Origin: Kiritimatiellia bacterium
GTDB lineage: Bacteria; Verrucomicrobiota; Kiritimatiellia; UBA8416; YA12-FULL-48-11
NCBI GenBank assembly: GCA_028716365.1
Contig: JAQUPZ010000004.1
Coordinates: 391,006 to 455,005, forward strand
Direction of reading: 5' to 3'
DNA length: 64,000 nt
In this document: one piece after another, positions 21,201 through 26,484 of the stretch
Layout: each line of letters starts with the position of its first letter
How positions within the stretch are numbered: the first letter of the stretch is position 1
The notes under the pieces: generated by a model
What the model was told of the DNA's origin: nothing
Database searches by the model: none
The model's input: only the letters and a program-made list of their open reading frames with translations
Position numbers and translations under genes: made by a program

Positions 21201-22380
21201 TCACGGCAACAGACGTTGTCCCCCTGTCAGTAATTACTGTATCCAAGTTTGTGTTGTTGCTTGAGGTGGTTCTTCGATCAGCTCCTCTATGGTTGTCAAT
21301 GATTATCAGTTCGTTCGTACCAGATGTCAGCCAACCACCCGCTATTCTCAACGAAATGGGCGAATTGGTCGTAAACAAGATGCCACCGGCAGCTACGGTA
21401 TTTGTTCCACTGAGCGTGAGCGTTAAAACCGCGTTATTGTTAAACCGCACGCTGTTGACTGTCGCATTCGTCATCGTACAGTTGGTAGCTATTATCGTAT
21501 TAAACCCCGGCAGGAAAGTATTGGTCGCATATGCATTATAGACGACAATAGTATTGGCGCCGTTGTTGGCCGCCCAGTCATTTGTATATATCGTTGCATA
21601 ACAGCCGAGTATCCCGTCCGTATTCGGCGTCACCGTAATTATTCCGCCTTTACCCGGCGCCGGCGGACAGAAATCCACGAAGCCGGTGTTTCGAGTGATT
21701 GCTCCAAGATTAAGGGTAACTGTTCCTCCGGAACCATTGGTGAGACTTATCACATTATTGCCATCGCGCAGCTCCAGGCCGTTGAAAGTCTGACTATTAT
21801 CAATGGTATTAGCACCCTGAAGCCTGAGAATGGCGCCGTCCATGGTCAACGTTGAGCCGGCGTCTATGATGTTATCGACCGGAGACAAGGTCCCACTGAA
21901 ATCAAGAGTTACCTGACCACGCTGTAAAACCACCGGACCCGTGAAAATATTCGTAGCGGCAAGAAGCAGGATGCCGTTCCCTTGTTTCTCAAACCCTTGA
22001 GTACCGGCTATCACCGCCGTGTTCGTCATTGAACGATTCACTACGTTAATAACCGGTATGCCGCTGGTTACCTCCAGCGTCAAGGTACCAGGACGTCGAA
22101 ACGTCCTTTCGCGATCCGGCCACATGAAGTCGCCAACAATGATGGTTCCTATCGTACGGTCTCCGTTCAGGGTCACAAACCTGGAAGGACCGATATCTAC
22201 CTGGGAAAAATCAGCTACACCGTCAATACCACCAGCAATCTGGCCACCCACCCAGCGGGCACTATCCGTCCAATTATAATCCCCGTTAACATTCCATACA
22301 CCGTTAGTGGCAAAGCCGGACAACGGCAAAAGCGCAACCATGATAACACACAAAAGTGTTCGTCTGCTCATCTCTCTCAT
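9226..22380 (-). CDS. Giant exported modular protein (beta-strand repeats, PA14-like, six DUF2341/LamG units, Calx-beta)
   Basis: A 4384-residue exported protein. A signal peptide (SRRTLLCVIMVALLPLSGFA) is followed by an N-terminal ~1000 residues of beta-helix-type material with autotransporter-associated strand repeats (e.g. 'GLCKAGSGQVVLLNENTYAG'). A PA14-like domain lies near 1075-1245. Then come six DUF2341 modules (starting near residues 1375, 2017, 2447, 2880, 3303 and 4053; signature 'SGYDKxETLTNFPALV...YVWVQVPE...WAYWGN'), each followed by a LamG/concanavalin-like domain ending 'RSSNWMWACYMNQASN' and joined by fibronectin-III-like linkers. A Calx-beta domain (~3940-4040) precedes the last unit. 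No autotransporter barrel, LPXTG or PEP-CTERM tail is visible. ATGs at 22380 and 22371 are both possible starts. Predicted cell-surface glycan or partner binding is inference from the domains. Confidence 0.9.
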   Translation of the reverse strand: MREMSRRTLLCVIMVALLPLSGFATNGVWNVNGDYNWTDSARWVGGQIAGGIDGVADFSQVDIGPSRFVTLNGDRTIGTIIVGDFMWPDRERTFRRPGTLTLEVTSGIPVINVVNRSMTNTAVIAGTQGFEKQGNGILLLAATNIFTGPVVLQRGQVTLDFSGTLSPVDNIIDAGSTLTMDGAILRLQGANTIDNSQTFNGLELRDGNNVISLTNGSGGTVTLNLGAITRNTGFVDFCPPAPGKGGIITVTPNTDGILGCYATIYTNDWAANNGANTIVVYNAYATNTFLPGFNTIIATNCTMTNATVNSVRFNNNAVLTLTLSGTNTVAAGGILFTTNSPISLRIAGGWLTSGTNELIIIDNHRGADRRTTSSNNTNLDTVITDRGTTSVAVRVVSYSSALGAVNGGLTAFARTNNTYSGGTYLYGGGVYFYGDGGLGKVPASPQTNITAVSGINWLKSGTANNTLSENRIININTNAYLVIQDANNNNFIINGEITGSGVLLGASWVGGYMVLNGSNTITGTIEANNYGLRLTNTASLPPTANLRIAGSDWGGDQGIVEMNGTFTRDLGFGSNQVAWMSTLWSSGYRSGGFAAVGGPLTVNIGGHGSNLVWGQNYFNPNAFLNFGGYRSTHPVTWVNPINLNNIMADRRINVRGTAIMQGVISGPDCLLIKSAPGTLIMAATNTYGGNLRGTQIEQGTINISFDAGLGTAPSAPANNITFIWVPTTVPAVLQAGADLVLGSTRNILLGSYQGTIYYGTLDSSNYVMTIAGVINGQGGLCKAGSGQVVLLNENTYAGPTIISNGTMVVNGSLCIDSVVTVTNTSFIGGTGVVNGPVNVFSGSGLMPGGTNSGGALVLNNTLTMNSGAVYGWRYDSTPGSVAVSNQVTLTSGGTYTLRLYNPGGLAEPVGQQFVIMTWPASVTDPDTNITWIVEKPAGGGAEGWAMPQVTMDTVTDRILITFPAAGFPAVDNGAGASSVLTNTAVLNGNYTATGATAEVYIYWGTSDGGTNKANWQWVYTNGVTSYGAFSNFVSDLYYGFRYYYRCYASNAVGECWSHVTSSFKTRMPGILVDGLRGSVFLRVSSGSTALNLVNSSYNVSSYRVFTGFQAGTIPAMTEASQWNVIVNGQISGFSMFPGYSDVAQVPSVVAFSGQFIPRTSGTHNFRWSCDDLGMMYIDLNDDGIFQLNEGNLAGIPAWNGANSVTLTADQPYNVMFMSWNGASGGPYTFYITEPGQAEAVVNTTLQAGMWKYCLGGSEVSNDVPSSIGTTSAVFNAVLSSSGTVSEVWAYWGPVDCTNFASLWANSAYVGSFTNVITNLNYTATGLMPDTPYYVRFSATNVLSTTWSDVRSFRTVYQPSVEAGLASPFRTKITFGGYNKGETLTNFPVLVVLSESMTNFLYSQFASGLGADLRFTDEAQTNELSYEIEQWNPGCFTGLPSGMALWLKADDGVMTNTSGNVTNWVDQSGWGRNATNIVSDPAVITNKLGGKPVVNFDGNDALYTSFNFDYLQQYTVFSVARYTGPDYYNRVISSAYGRNWIFGFHNNGDEKWHYDGWVQQSGTANTNWHLHAGTINNDSDPKGNCWKEGNQLAFNSIGSSDNYFKPGRVELGAYYSPNALYEASKCEIAELIIFDRVLTSNELNLVGGYLSQKYNLSTTYSPTTGQSYVWVKVPEFTNNCAIWAYWGNTNAAVAPAYTTNGSVWSEGYLGVWHMNGTNLMDSSSNHYNEALRSSVIMSTGLVGMARSFNGIDSYAGLGTIRVASDISVEAWAYATNFTQNAIILGKNPVNTRWQLFFEGSSLKWRATGGDVTVSVPSSNNWHYFAAVQSGNEASLYTNGVLGSSGTIGAIADGSSSVDIGRYNGGYYFKGLIDEVRLSSVVRSSNWLWASWMNVASNNIFGICQPAVGIVNSEATNITSTSAVLNATLYTTGLVTDVVAYWGVSDGGTNPAAWASSNLVGSYSEISTNISCVVTSLLSGVDYYFTFRAVSAEASPWASSSESFRTLAGLSGFPYKMKITFSGYDKAETLTNFPALVTFNEGLPSFLYSQFQAGATDLRFVDEGETSELNYEMDSWNTNGSSYVWVQVPTFTSNCSVWAYWGNLGATVAPAYTTNGSTWDSNYRGVWHMKEPNAVDSTWLKNNGTGNGNTNVVGSKIGDGQGFNGNFIQIANENNFDINDKLTVSAWVRVDNDWRTIWQSFVSKNAEGAGWALRRYSNYDSASFTMRNTSGNDNPIGVANLNDGQWHYLFGVFDGVTRCLYIDGISDINLADTGNISLDNDVVRIGSENTTGYSHRGLIDEVRIENAARSSNWMWACWLNQASNSFFSTCSAMGGIRNVFASDITTTSAVMNATLYASNTTLGASVYWDTNNWGTNITLWANTNSFGSYTNVASTNISCLVTGLVSDTRYYYRFSATNEVNSFLAPDVLDFRTLLSPDTMGAYPYRMQITFSGYTEPVEVLTNFPALVVLNEGTNGFLYNQLKSDGTDLRFTDEATNELNYEIESWDTNGNSYVWVNIPQLTTNRFIWAYWGNMDAAVPAYLTNGATWNTDFKGVWHLHANAHDSTANRYDGIVYGGINSVPTNGLIGSAWNFDGVDNGIRVDRMISENFTIAFWMNANVNSYSGSHWTNGTGLVDSEVVGVLNDFGVSYDYNQVAFGNDGPDHTIYSGTQVNDKQWHHIAVTRVRCDGVISNKIIYVDGILCTNAVTANTNLWNTVSRIAFGHLQKFQNYLNGRMDEIEISNVSRSSNWIWACYMNQVSNGMFNPAGGVEGISLPSVNNHDGASCVMLNSANLNGYLVTTGGATTAVSVYWGTTDGGVSKSAWANTNDFVVTGAGPLTTNITGLVSGSKYYYRFYASNALGECWAPSTTNFSLPRYRMKVQFSGYDKDETLTNFPALVTFADGLNGFTYGQCTTTNGGDLRFANSNETVVLNHEIEKWDLNGSSYVWVQVPELVSNGWVWAYWGGSDATAPAYTTNGATWSQNYMAVWHFNSTNIYSRYPDSTASRFDGVNYGCDTIQGQIAGAVNLGLAPKCIDVGGIGSTCTNYTFHCWIKTTTTSGDGRFIDIGSGRLITEITGGTLRYYDYSNNWRSTAGMGVNNGQWRHVVFVFKGDAPAAGSIYLDGVLVGSGITYVPAKIGGTAKIGSDQWNVSGAHYDGMMDEFQIATVTRSSNWVWACYMNQASNGLFNTITPVESASLPVIINSGSTNSVTMSSAYIDGYLSSTGGASTSVSVYWGTTDGGTNIAGWGNVINFGVSSAGPLSTNVTGLSNGTTYYYRYYATNSFGESWAPSSTAFSPHKYQMQIRFSGYNRDETLTNFPILVVFGEGTNGFSYSQMSSPVGGDLRFVNSNETVALNYEIEQWDPCFDSNPTNVTGLVLWLKADAGIQTNVDGYVTSWTDQSGSNVIASQSTTDNQPLYVEGAINGQPAIRFDGINDQMTWSALPAQTIFVVNRVAVGTKPYAGLIGLNNYDVGIRRINSTTWYHPGGWWSGNYGDFSNPSDSAFRINGYGIMTVAEDTWHIVAAVRGGGTYNVDSIGGYYGGREFGGDYAEVIVYNRVLTQSEQNRVGWYLTQKYGLTTIYTQPAGQSYVWVQVPEFMANGYIWAYWGGLDTNPPACTMNGSTWDAGYKGVWHMNQRNARDSTANANHGAPSSVYVLDAPGAIGGAQMFNGNSQITMLVNSNSSLDIYGNKMTQSAWIAPAGNVAEATIATRNGAYYFQRHSDQKVRAYHYGTTPEGYLVSTGTAPLYAWSHVAYSYDGANIKFYINGAEAGTNITKTGNIRSNGSYFQIGGENGARLWNGLLDEVRVSDVPRSSNWMWACYMNQASNAAFVSPSFFISNEGATNVAAGSADLLGYLHEDDDIETYVWVYYGLTDGGSVVTNWQFTNYFGALTEGLIMHTAGSLQADKTYYYRYYASNAVRFAWAAPSAQFFTGEVTIYANDTSASEIGPGTGMFTVYRLTSFTNEALIVNYVMSGTAVNGVDYETLGGSVVIPAGETNAIFTVTPIEDVLIEGSETVNAILTFGSYAIGAPSNAVVTIHDAAGSEWPYRMKIMFPGFTSIDGEILTNFPVSVKFGANIPAFSYSTFALPESGGDLRFGNSSETKMLNYEIEKWDSSSNSYVWVQVPELVSTNTFIWAYWGNKSITNAPVYTTNGSTWSEGFAGVWHLKENAFPFADSSANRFNGTVGNVPTQIVNGIIGNGQSFNGLNQSIQVPYQAALNTTQFTVSCWVKENTFVTNIWQTPLFTRDGTRGYNFYAGSNGLWQAWVGNNIGGFNSIPAGPIIDGEWIYLTMNFNNEFTQKFYTNGVFINSASVPTFAVNTVDALKMGVGANYLNGEMDEVRVENVPRSSNWVWNCWMNQASNDVFNAYGNIRKFVRGTVITVR
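11628..12294 (-). other. LamG-like domain nested in DUF2341 module 5
   Basis: Within the giant protein, the fifth DUF2341 module is interrupted between 'LNYEIEQWDP' and 'GQSYVWVQVPEF' by about 220 residues starting 'GLVLWLKADAGIQTN' and ending 'RVGWYLTQKYGL'. The insert has the look of a separate concanavalin-like jelly roll. The flanks resume the DUF2341 pattern exactly. Confidence 0.65.
17390..18090 (-). other. LamG-like domain nested in DUF2341 module 1
   Basis: The first DUF2341 module is split at the same point as module 5: 'LSYEIEQWNP' is followed by ~230 residues starting 'GMALWLKADDGVMTNTSG' and ending 'GGYLSQKYNL', after which 'GQSYVWVKVPEF' completes the module. Modules 2, 3, 4 and 6 lack this insert. 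Confidence 0.65.
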
Positions 22381-22489
22381 TCCGGCCCCATCACCAGATA
22401 ACAACAAATACACAAACGTCCTGAAGTAAACAATTCAAGCTACAGGAAACTCAGTTTTCCATGCAAAACCAATACGCCACTGCGGATTT

Positions 22490-22517
22490 ATGCTACAATA
22501 AAATGTCCAGTCATCAA
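22490..22517 (-). promoter_or_regulatory. Weak sigma-70 candidate upstream of the giant gene
   Basis: On the minus strand TTGATG (22512-22517), a 16-base spacer and TAGCAT (22490-22495) precede the giant gene's ATG by about 110 bases. This is the best match I see in the 253-base gap to the AlgJ-like gene; the rest of the gap shows nothing else. Low-information match. Confidence 0.25.
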
Positions 22518-22633
22518 AGATAAAAAATGATAAAATTGCTCAAATTATGCGGAAATATTTCAAGGACAGTAATTACCCCATATAATACGCAAACCTCAGA
22601 TATTTTGCATCATACCGCTCTAACTCACAATCG

Positions 22634-23827
22634 TTACTTTTTCGGCAGGATTAACCCGGATATTGTATTCGTGTTTTCAATAGAGGTAAGACCGGAAATG
22701 GCGGCTTTTACAAAACCAAAACCGATATTGGGAAGCCAGTGTTCGTTAATTTCAATAACTACAGCATCTCTGGCCAATAATTCCTTTTCCCAGTCGATAG
22801 CGGAACTATCTATGACATTGGACTTCTTCCTGTTCATAAACGTAAAATGCCTTTTAAAATAGTAAAAGATATCACAACGACTGCAGAGTTTCTTCCTGCA
22901 TATAATATCAGTAAGGGTAAATACAAAACTATCACCTATAAAAAGTAAATTCGGCAGATATTCGCCATCCTGCCTGTCAAATACAGGATGAATTTGCGGG
23001 CCTGTTATTGATTTCGGGAACCAGATATTAAGGAGATCACAAAGATCGTTATCAGTCCCAAATGGTTTACGATCAATATTTACAGATCTGCATTTGATAC
23101 CCGGGAGCTTCCTGCCCAGCCCCTGTCCCAGTTTTGCCATTATCAGTTCAACAATCATACCTGCACCATAATAGTTCCAATGTGTTCCTCCCATAGCGAA
23201 AAGTGAATAAGGCTGGGATTCTTTTTTTTCCATGAAGATCTTTCTGACATCAAGGTAATTGACACCGTATTCATCAAGTAACGGTAACATCCTGTCATAT
23301 TCAGTTTTCCTTGCTTGCCGGTCAGATTCGAGCATACCGTCAGGCACAAATTCCGGATATATCTCGACTTTACTTGGCGCAATGACCAGGAGAAGAACCT
23401 TTTGCCTTATTTTCATCTTATCCTGCAGGGTTTTTAAATCAGATACAATTGTCCTCAATTTCTCCAGAGGTGTTTTGCCATTACGATTATACGTTCTGAT
23501 ATACGGAGATTCATACAACCAGAAATCCTTCCCTATTATAACCTGTGTACCTTTTCCTGCTGGTAATTGCCGGAACAGCGAAAGATAGATCTGGTTATAA
23601 GTTCTTACGAAATAGCTTCTAAGTCCTATTCGCTCGCTCAACCACTTTTCATACTTTCTCTGGAACTTGCCATTGAACCAATTTGCAGTATTAAAAACCG
23701 GAGGTGCAACCTTGAGCTCAACACCATTAAGGGCAGCATTTGGTAACAAATGAAATGCCGACTGGAGTATTGGCAACCACAGCATCAAAAAGAACACAAC
23801 CACAAAAGTTCTGTTTATTATCTTCAT
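22634..23827 (-). CDS. AlgJ/AlgX-like SGNH-type O-acetyltransferase
   Basis: A 397-residue protein with one N-terminal membrane anchor or signal ('FVVVFFLMLWLPILQSAFHL') and a periplasmic SGNH-like domain. The order of catalytic motifs, GGTHWNYYG (~residue 220) before FIGDSFVF (~300), is the circularly permuted order of the AlgX/AlgJ family, where Asp/His and then Ser act in transferring acetyl groups to an exported polysaccharide. Here the usual DTHW is GTHW: the Asp position reads Gly, as also seen in some distant members, so activity needs care. It begins 4 bases after the stop of the MBOAT gene, so the two are an operon and should act together. Confidence 0.8.
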   Translation of the reverse strand: MKIINRTFVVVFFLMLWLPILQSAFHLLPNAALNGVELKVAPPVFNTANWFNGKFQRKYEKWLSERIGLRSYFVRTYNQIYLSLFRQLPAGKGTQVIIGKDFWLYESPYIRTYNRNGKTPLEKLRTIVSDLKTLQDKMKIRQKVLLLVIAPSKVEIYPEFVPDGMLESDRQARKTEYDRMLPLLDEYGVNYLDVRKIFMEKKESQPYSLFAMGGTHWNYYGAGMIVELIMAKLGQGLGRKLPGIKCRSVNIDRKPFGTDNDLCDLLNIWFPKSITGPQIHPVFDRQDGEYLPNLLFIGDSFVFTLTDIICRKKLCSRCDIFYYFKRHFTFMNRKKSNVIDSSAIDWEKELLARDAVVIEINEHWLPNIGFGFVKAAISGLTSIENTNTISGLILPKK

Positions 23828-23831
23828 ATAA

Positions 23832-25262
23832 CTAAAACCTGAAATAGATGAATGGATTGAACCCGCTCACAGCCAGACTGCTTGCCGCAAGAAAGAAAAG
23901 AACGGCCGCACAGGCAAACTGTAAAATCAACCATGATGTTTTTTGTCTTCGCCCTTCTTCTCCACTCAACCAAGACTCAATACCCGGCAACGCCGGAACG
24001 AATACAGCTAATATTGCTATCCCAAGGATAAACATACTGTGCGAATTCATCAGTGGCCCTGAAGATGAGGTTACCGTTCCGGCTCCAAGCATCCGGTAAA
24101 TATAGTCAACGGCATGGTTCAGGTTGTCAGCCCGGAAGAAAACCCAGCTGAACATGATAATCACAAAATTAAACGGAGCGGCTACGAACCTTGGCACGCG
24201 GTTAATCCAGGCAGATGGAACCAACTTGTCCAGACTCAGAAAAAAACCATGATACGCGCCCCAAACAATAAAATTCCAGCTTGCACCATGCCAGAAACCG
24301 GACAGAAGGAATACAATCCAGAGGTTCAAAAACATACGCCATCTCGCCACCCTGTTGCCGCCCAGCGGTACATAGAGATATTCCCGCATAAAATTCGACA
24401 ACGAGATATGCCAGCGCCGCCAGAATTCAGTAAAATTACGCGCAATATATGGAAAGTTGAAATTCTCAAGAAACTGGAAGCCAAGCATCCGCCCCAAGCC
24501 GATGGCCATATCCGAATAACCTGAGAAATCAAAATATATCTGGAATGAATAACACAAGACACCCACCCATGCGAGTGACAACGATAAATCGCCTGTCTTC
24601 ATCGCGAATGAATTATCGGCAACTTCGCCCAGCACGTTGGCAATCAGGACCTTCTTCCCCAGCCCGGCACAAAAACGAAGAACGCCGGAAATAAATCTGG
24701 CAGATACAAACTCCCTATTCCTTATCTGATCTGCAATATCATGATACCTTATTATCGGTCCGGCAATAAGCTGTGGGAAAAATATAATATATAGAAAATA
24801 ATCCACAAACCGGTTGGCGGGCTGTACAATCCCGCGGTAAACATCAACCAGATAACTGATCATATGAAATGTGAAAAATGAAATGCCTATCGGCAAAAGC
24901 ACCTCAGTCCATTTTAAAGTCCTGAATCCAGCCTTTGCAAAAAGTATATTAACCTCTGCCACGAAAAAATTTGCATATTTGAAATAGAAGAGGAGACACA
25001 GGTTCAGACATAGCGTAACAGCGAGTAATCGTCTCCTTCTGGAAACATCCGTCTTTTTGGTCCTGAATATTGCGCCACCCATCAGATAGTTGAGAAGGCA
25101 CATTAACGCTAATACAAAAAGGAACCTTGGGGCACCCCACGCATAGAAAACACAGCTCCCCACCAATGCTGTATAGTTCCTGTATTTGGCCGGTGTGAGA
25201 TAATAAACCACCAGAAATACAGGCAAAAATATAAAAAGGAATACGAACGAACTGAAAACCAT
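23832..25262 (-). CDS. AlgI-like MBOAT O-acyltransferase
   Basis: A 476-residue polytopic membrane protein of the MBOAT family. Diagnostic stretches: 'FWRRWHISLSNFMREYLY' and 'LLSGFWHGASWNFIVWGA', the latter holding the invariant catalytic His. In alginate and related systems such proteins pass acetyl groups across the inner membrane to a periplasmic transferase, here the immediately downstream AlgJ-like protein. The ATG at 25262 follows GGGGATAAAT and begins the first membrane helix (MVFSSFVFLFIFLPVFLV); an upstream start would add ten non-homologous residues. The target polymer is not encoded nearby; the giant surface protein next door could share the same envelope layer (inference). Confidence 0.92.
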   Translation of the reverse strand: MVFSSFVFLFIFLPVFLVVYYLTPAKYRNYTALVGSCVFYAWGAPRFLFVLALMCLLNYLMGGAIFRTKKTDVSRRRRLLAVTLCLNLCLLFYFKYANFFVAEVNILFAKAGFRTLKWTEVLLPIGISFFTFHMISYLVDVYRGIVQPANRFVDYFLYIIFFPQLIAGPIIRYHDIADQIRNREFVSARFISGVLRFCAGLGKKVLIANVLGEVADNSFAMKTGDLSLSLAWVGVLCYSFQIYFDFSGYSDMAIGLGRMLGFQFLENFNFPYIARNFTEFWRRWHISLSNFMREYLYVPLGGNRVARWRMFLNLWIVFLLSGFWHGASWNFIVWGAYHGFFLSLDKLVPSAWINRVPRFVAAPFNFVIIMFSWVFFRADNLNHAVDYIYRMLGAGTVTSSSGPLMNSHSMFILGIAILAVFVPALPGIESWLSGEEGRRQKTSWLILQFACAAVLFFLAASSLAVSGFNPFIYFRF

Positions 25263-25359
25263 ATATTTATCCCCTGCAAAATAAAGGCGCAAAGTATATG
25301 TTTTCCCGTATAATGTAAATATTTATAGAATACAGGTAGATCATATACACGTATTTGCA

Positions 25360-25401
25360 TTTACAATTATTTCATCGGATGGTAATTCTCGCACAAGAAT
25401 T
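25360..25401 (+). promoter_or_regulatory. Candidate promoter with inverted repeat over the -10
   Basis: TTTACA (25360-25365), 17 bases, TAATTC (25383-25388) lies upstream of the gene at 25426. An inverted repeat AATTCT-N6-AGAATT (25384-25401) overlaps the -10, as an operator would. The gene's ribosome-binding site is a strong TAGGAGGAAG. Confidence 0.3.
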
Positions 25402-25425
25402 GGCGTATTAATTTAGGAGGAAGTT

Positions 25426-26427
25426 ATGATCACAAGACAATTCTTACCCACAATTCTATCTGTTCCATATGTTATACGGGTTTTCTTTTTCATACTCTTG
25501 ATCACAGGATTTGAAACAACTGCACTGGCGCAGATTGAAGAAGCACAGAGAATCATTTACCTCGCCAAGGCAATAAAAAGAATAGCCATTAAACAACTTA
25601 ACTTCCCGGATCCAACCGGATTCAAACAGCCAAACACATCCATTGCATTCGAGGTCACCGCATATGACGATAAGGGGGAACCTGTCAATCTCTCAAAAAA
25701 AAATGCTGACGAATTATTGAAAGTCAAGGTCAAGAATCCACTTGGTTCACGTGTTATAAATAAAGATAAAGTAGATTTTTCAACAAACGAATTACCCGGC
25801 AACAATAATAAATTCCAACAGATAGTAAAAATACTCACCGATAAAGGTGAAGGGGCCGCAAAACTCGAAGTCCGTATAGCCGATAAATACAGCAAATACA
25901 GCAAAGCTGTCGGGAGACAACTCATTTCAACCGGTGGAAATGCTGTCAAACAATCGGCTATTAAAGTTTTAGCTAAAAATACAAAGAATTGGATTGTCAA
26001 ACATCCTTATATATCAACCGGCGCCGGTGTTGTGGCGGTCGGCGGTGTTGCCGCAGCCGCAGGAGGCGGTGGTGGTGGAGGTGGTGGGAGTTCAACAACA
26101 TCCACCACCGGTGGAGTTGTTCCCGTGGGTACTTCTGCCTATCAAGGTTCAATGTCAGGGAGGTGGAGTGGCAGTGTAGATGGCATGTCAACCAGCGGAT
26201 CGTTCACTATCAATATCGCACCGTGTGGCACAGTTTCTGGATCATACTCCGGGGATCAGTCGTCCGGAAGCATTTCAGGGTCGGTGTCCGGGACTGGGGT
26301 ACTAAGAGCACAGGGTTCAGCAGGTGAATCATCGTGGTCGGGACAGCTTAACAATTCGGGCGGTAATTTATCAGGCAGCGGTTCATGGTCTACCGATGGT
26401 GGTGGTGGTTCATGGAGTGGCAGTTGA
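25426..26427 (+). CDS. Exported glycine-rich protein of unknown function
   Basis: A 333-residue protein, not recognised as a named family. A long hydrophobic signal (residues ~13-36, cut probably after ALAQ) is followed by a globular N-terminal half (35-190) with a beta-sandwich look ('TSIAFEVTAYDDKGEPVNL'), a hydrophobic Ala/Gly segment ('STGAGVVAVGGVAAAAGG'), a run of nine Gly and a Ser/Gly/Trp-rich C-terminal domain with repeating 'SGSWSG'-like motifs (250-333). The C-terminal pattern resembles small beta-barrel or beta-sandwich domains seen in exported proteins with the glycine linker as hinge. TAGGAGGAAGTT before the ATG is an excellent ribosome site. It stands alone on this strand and ends in a terminator. 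Confidence 0.8.
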   Translation: MITRQFLPTILSVPYVIRVFFFILLITGFETTALAQIEEAQRIIYLAKAIKRIAIKQLNFPDPTGFKQPNTSIAFEVTAYDDKGEPVNLSKKNADELLKVKVKNPLGSRVINKDKVDFSTNELPGNNNKFQQIVKILTDKGEGAAKLEVRIADKYSKYSKAVGRQLISTGGNAVKQSAIKVLAKNTKNWIVKHPYISTGAGVVAVGGVAAAAGGGGGGGGGSSTTSTTGGVVPVGTSAYQGSMSGRWSGSVDGMSTSGSFTINIAPCGTVSGSYSGDQSSGSISGSVSGTGVLRAQGSAGESSWSGQLNNSGGNLSGSGSWSTDGGGGSWSGS

Positions 26428-26446
26428 TTGTATTAAAATACAATCA
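26425..26446 (+). terminator. Inverted repeat at the stop codon
   Basis: TGATTGTATT (26425-26434), two bases, AATACAATCA (26437-26446): a perfect 10-base palindrome whose first three bases are the stop codon of the glycine-rich gene. It precedes a second hairpin that has the U-tract. Confidence 0.5.
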
Positions 26447-26458
26447 ATAAAACATCAG

Positions 26459-26484
26459 AATACTTACTGTGATAAGTATTTTTT
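26459..26484 (+). terminator. Intrinsic terminator inside the 3' end of the convergent gene
   Basis: AATACTTA (26459-26466), loop CTGTGA, TAAGTATT (26473-26480), then TTTT, giving six consecutive T. It suits rho-independent termination of the plus-strand gene. The stem overlaps the TAA stop (26464-26466) and last codons of the convergent nitrilase-family gene. Confidence 0.7.

Noticed and set aside
22414..22633. Sigma-54-like TGGCG...TTGC upstream of the giant gene
   Set aside because: The GG to GC spacing is 12, not 10 bases.
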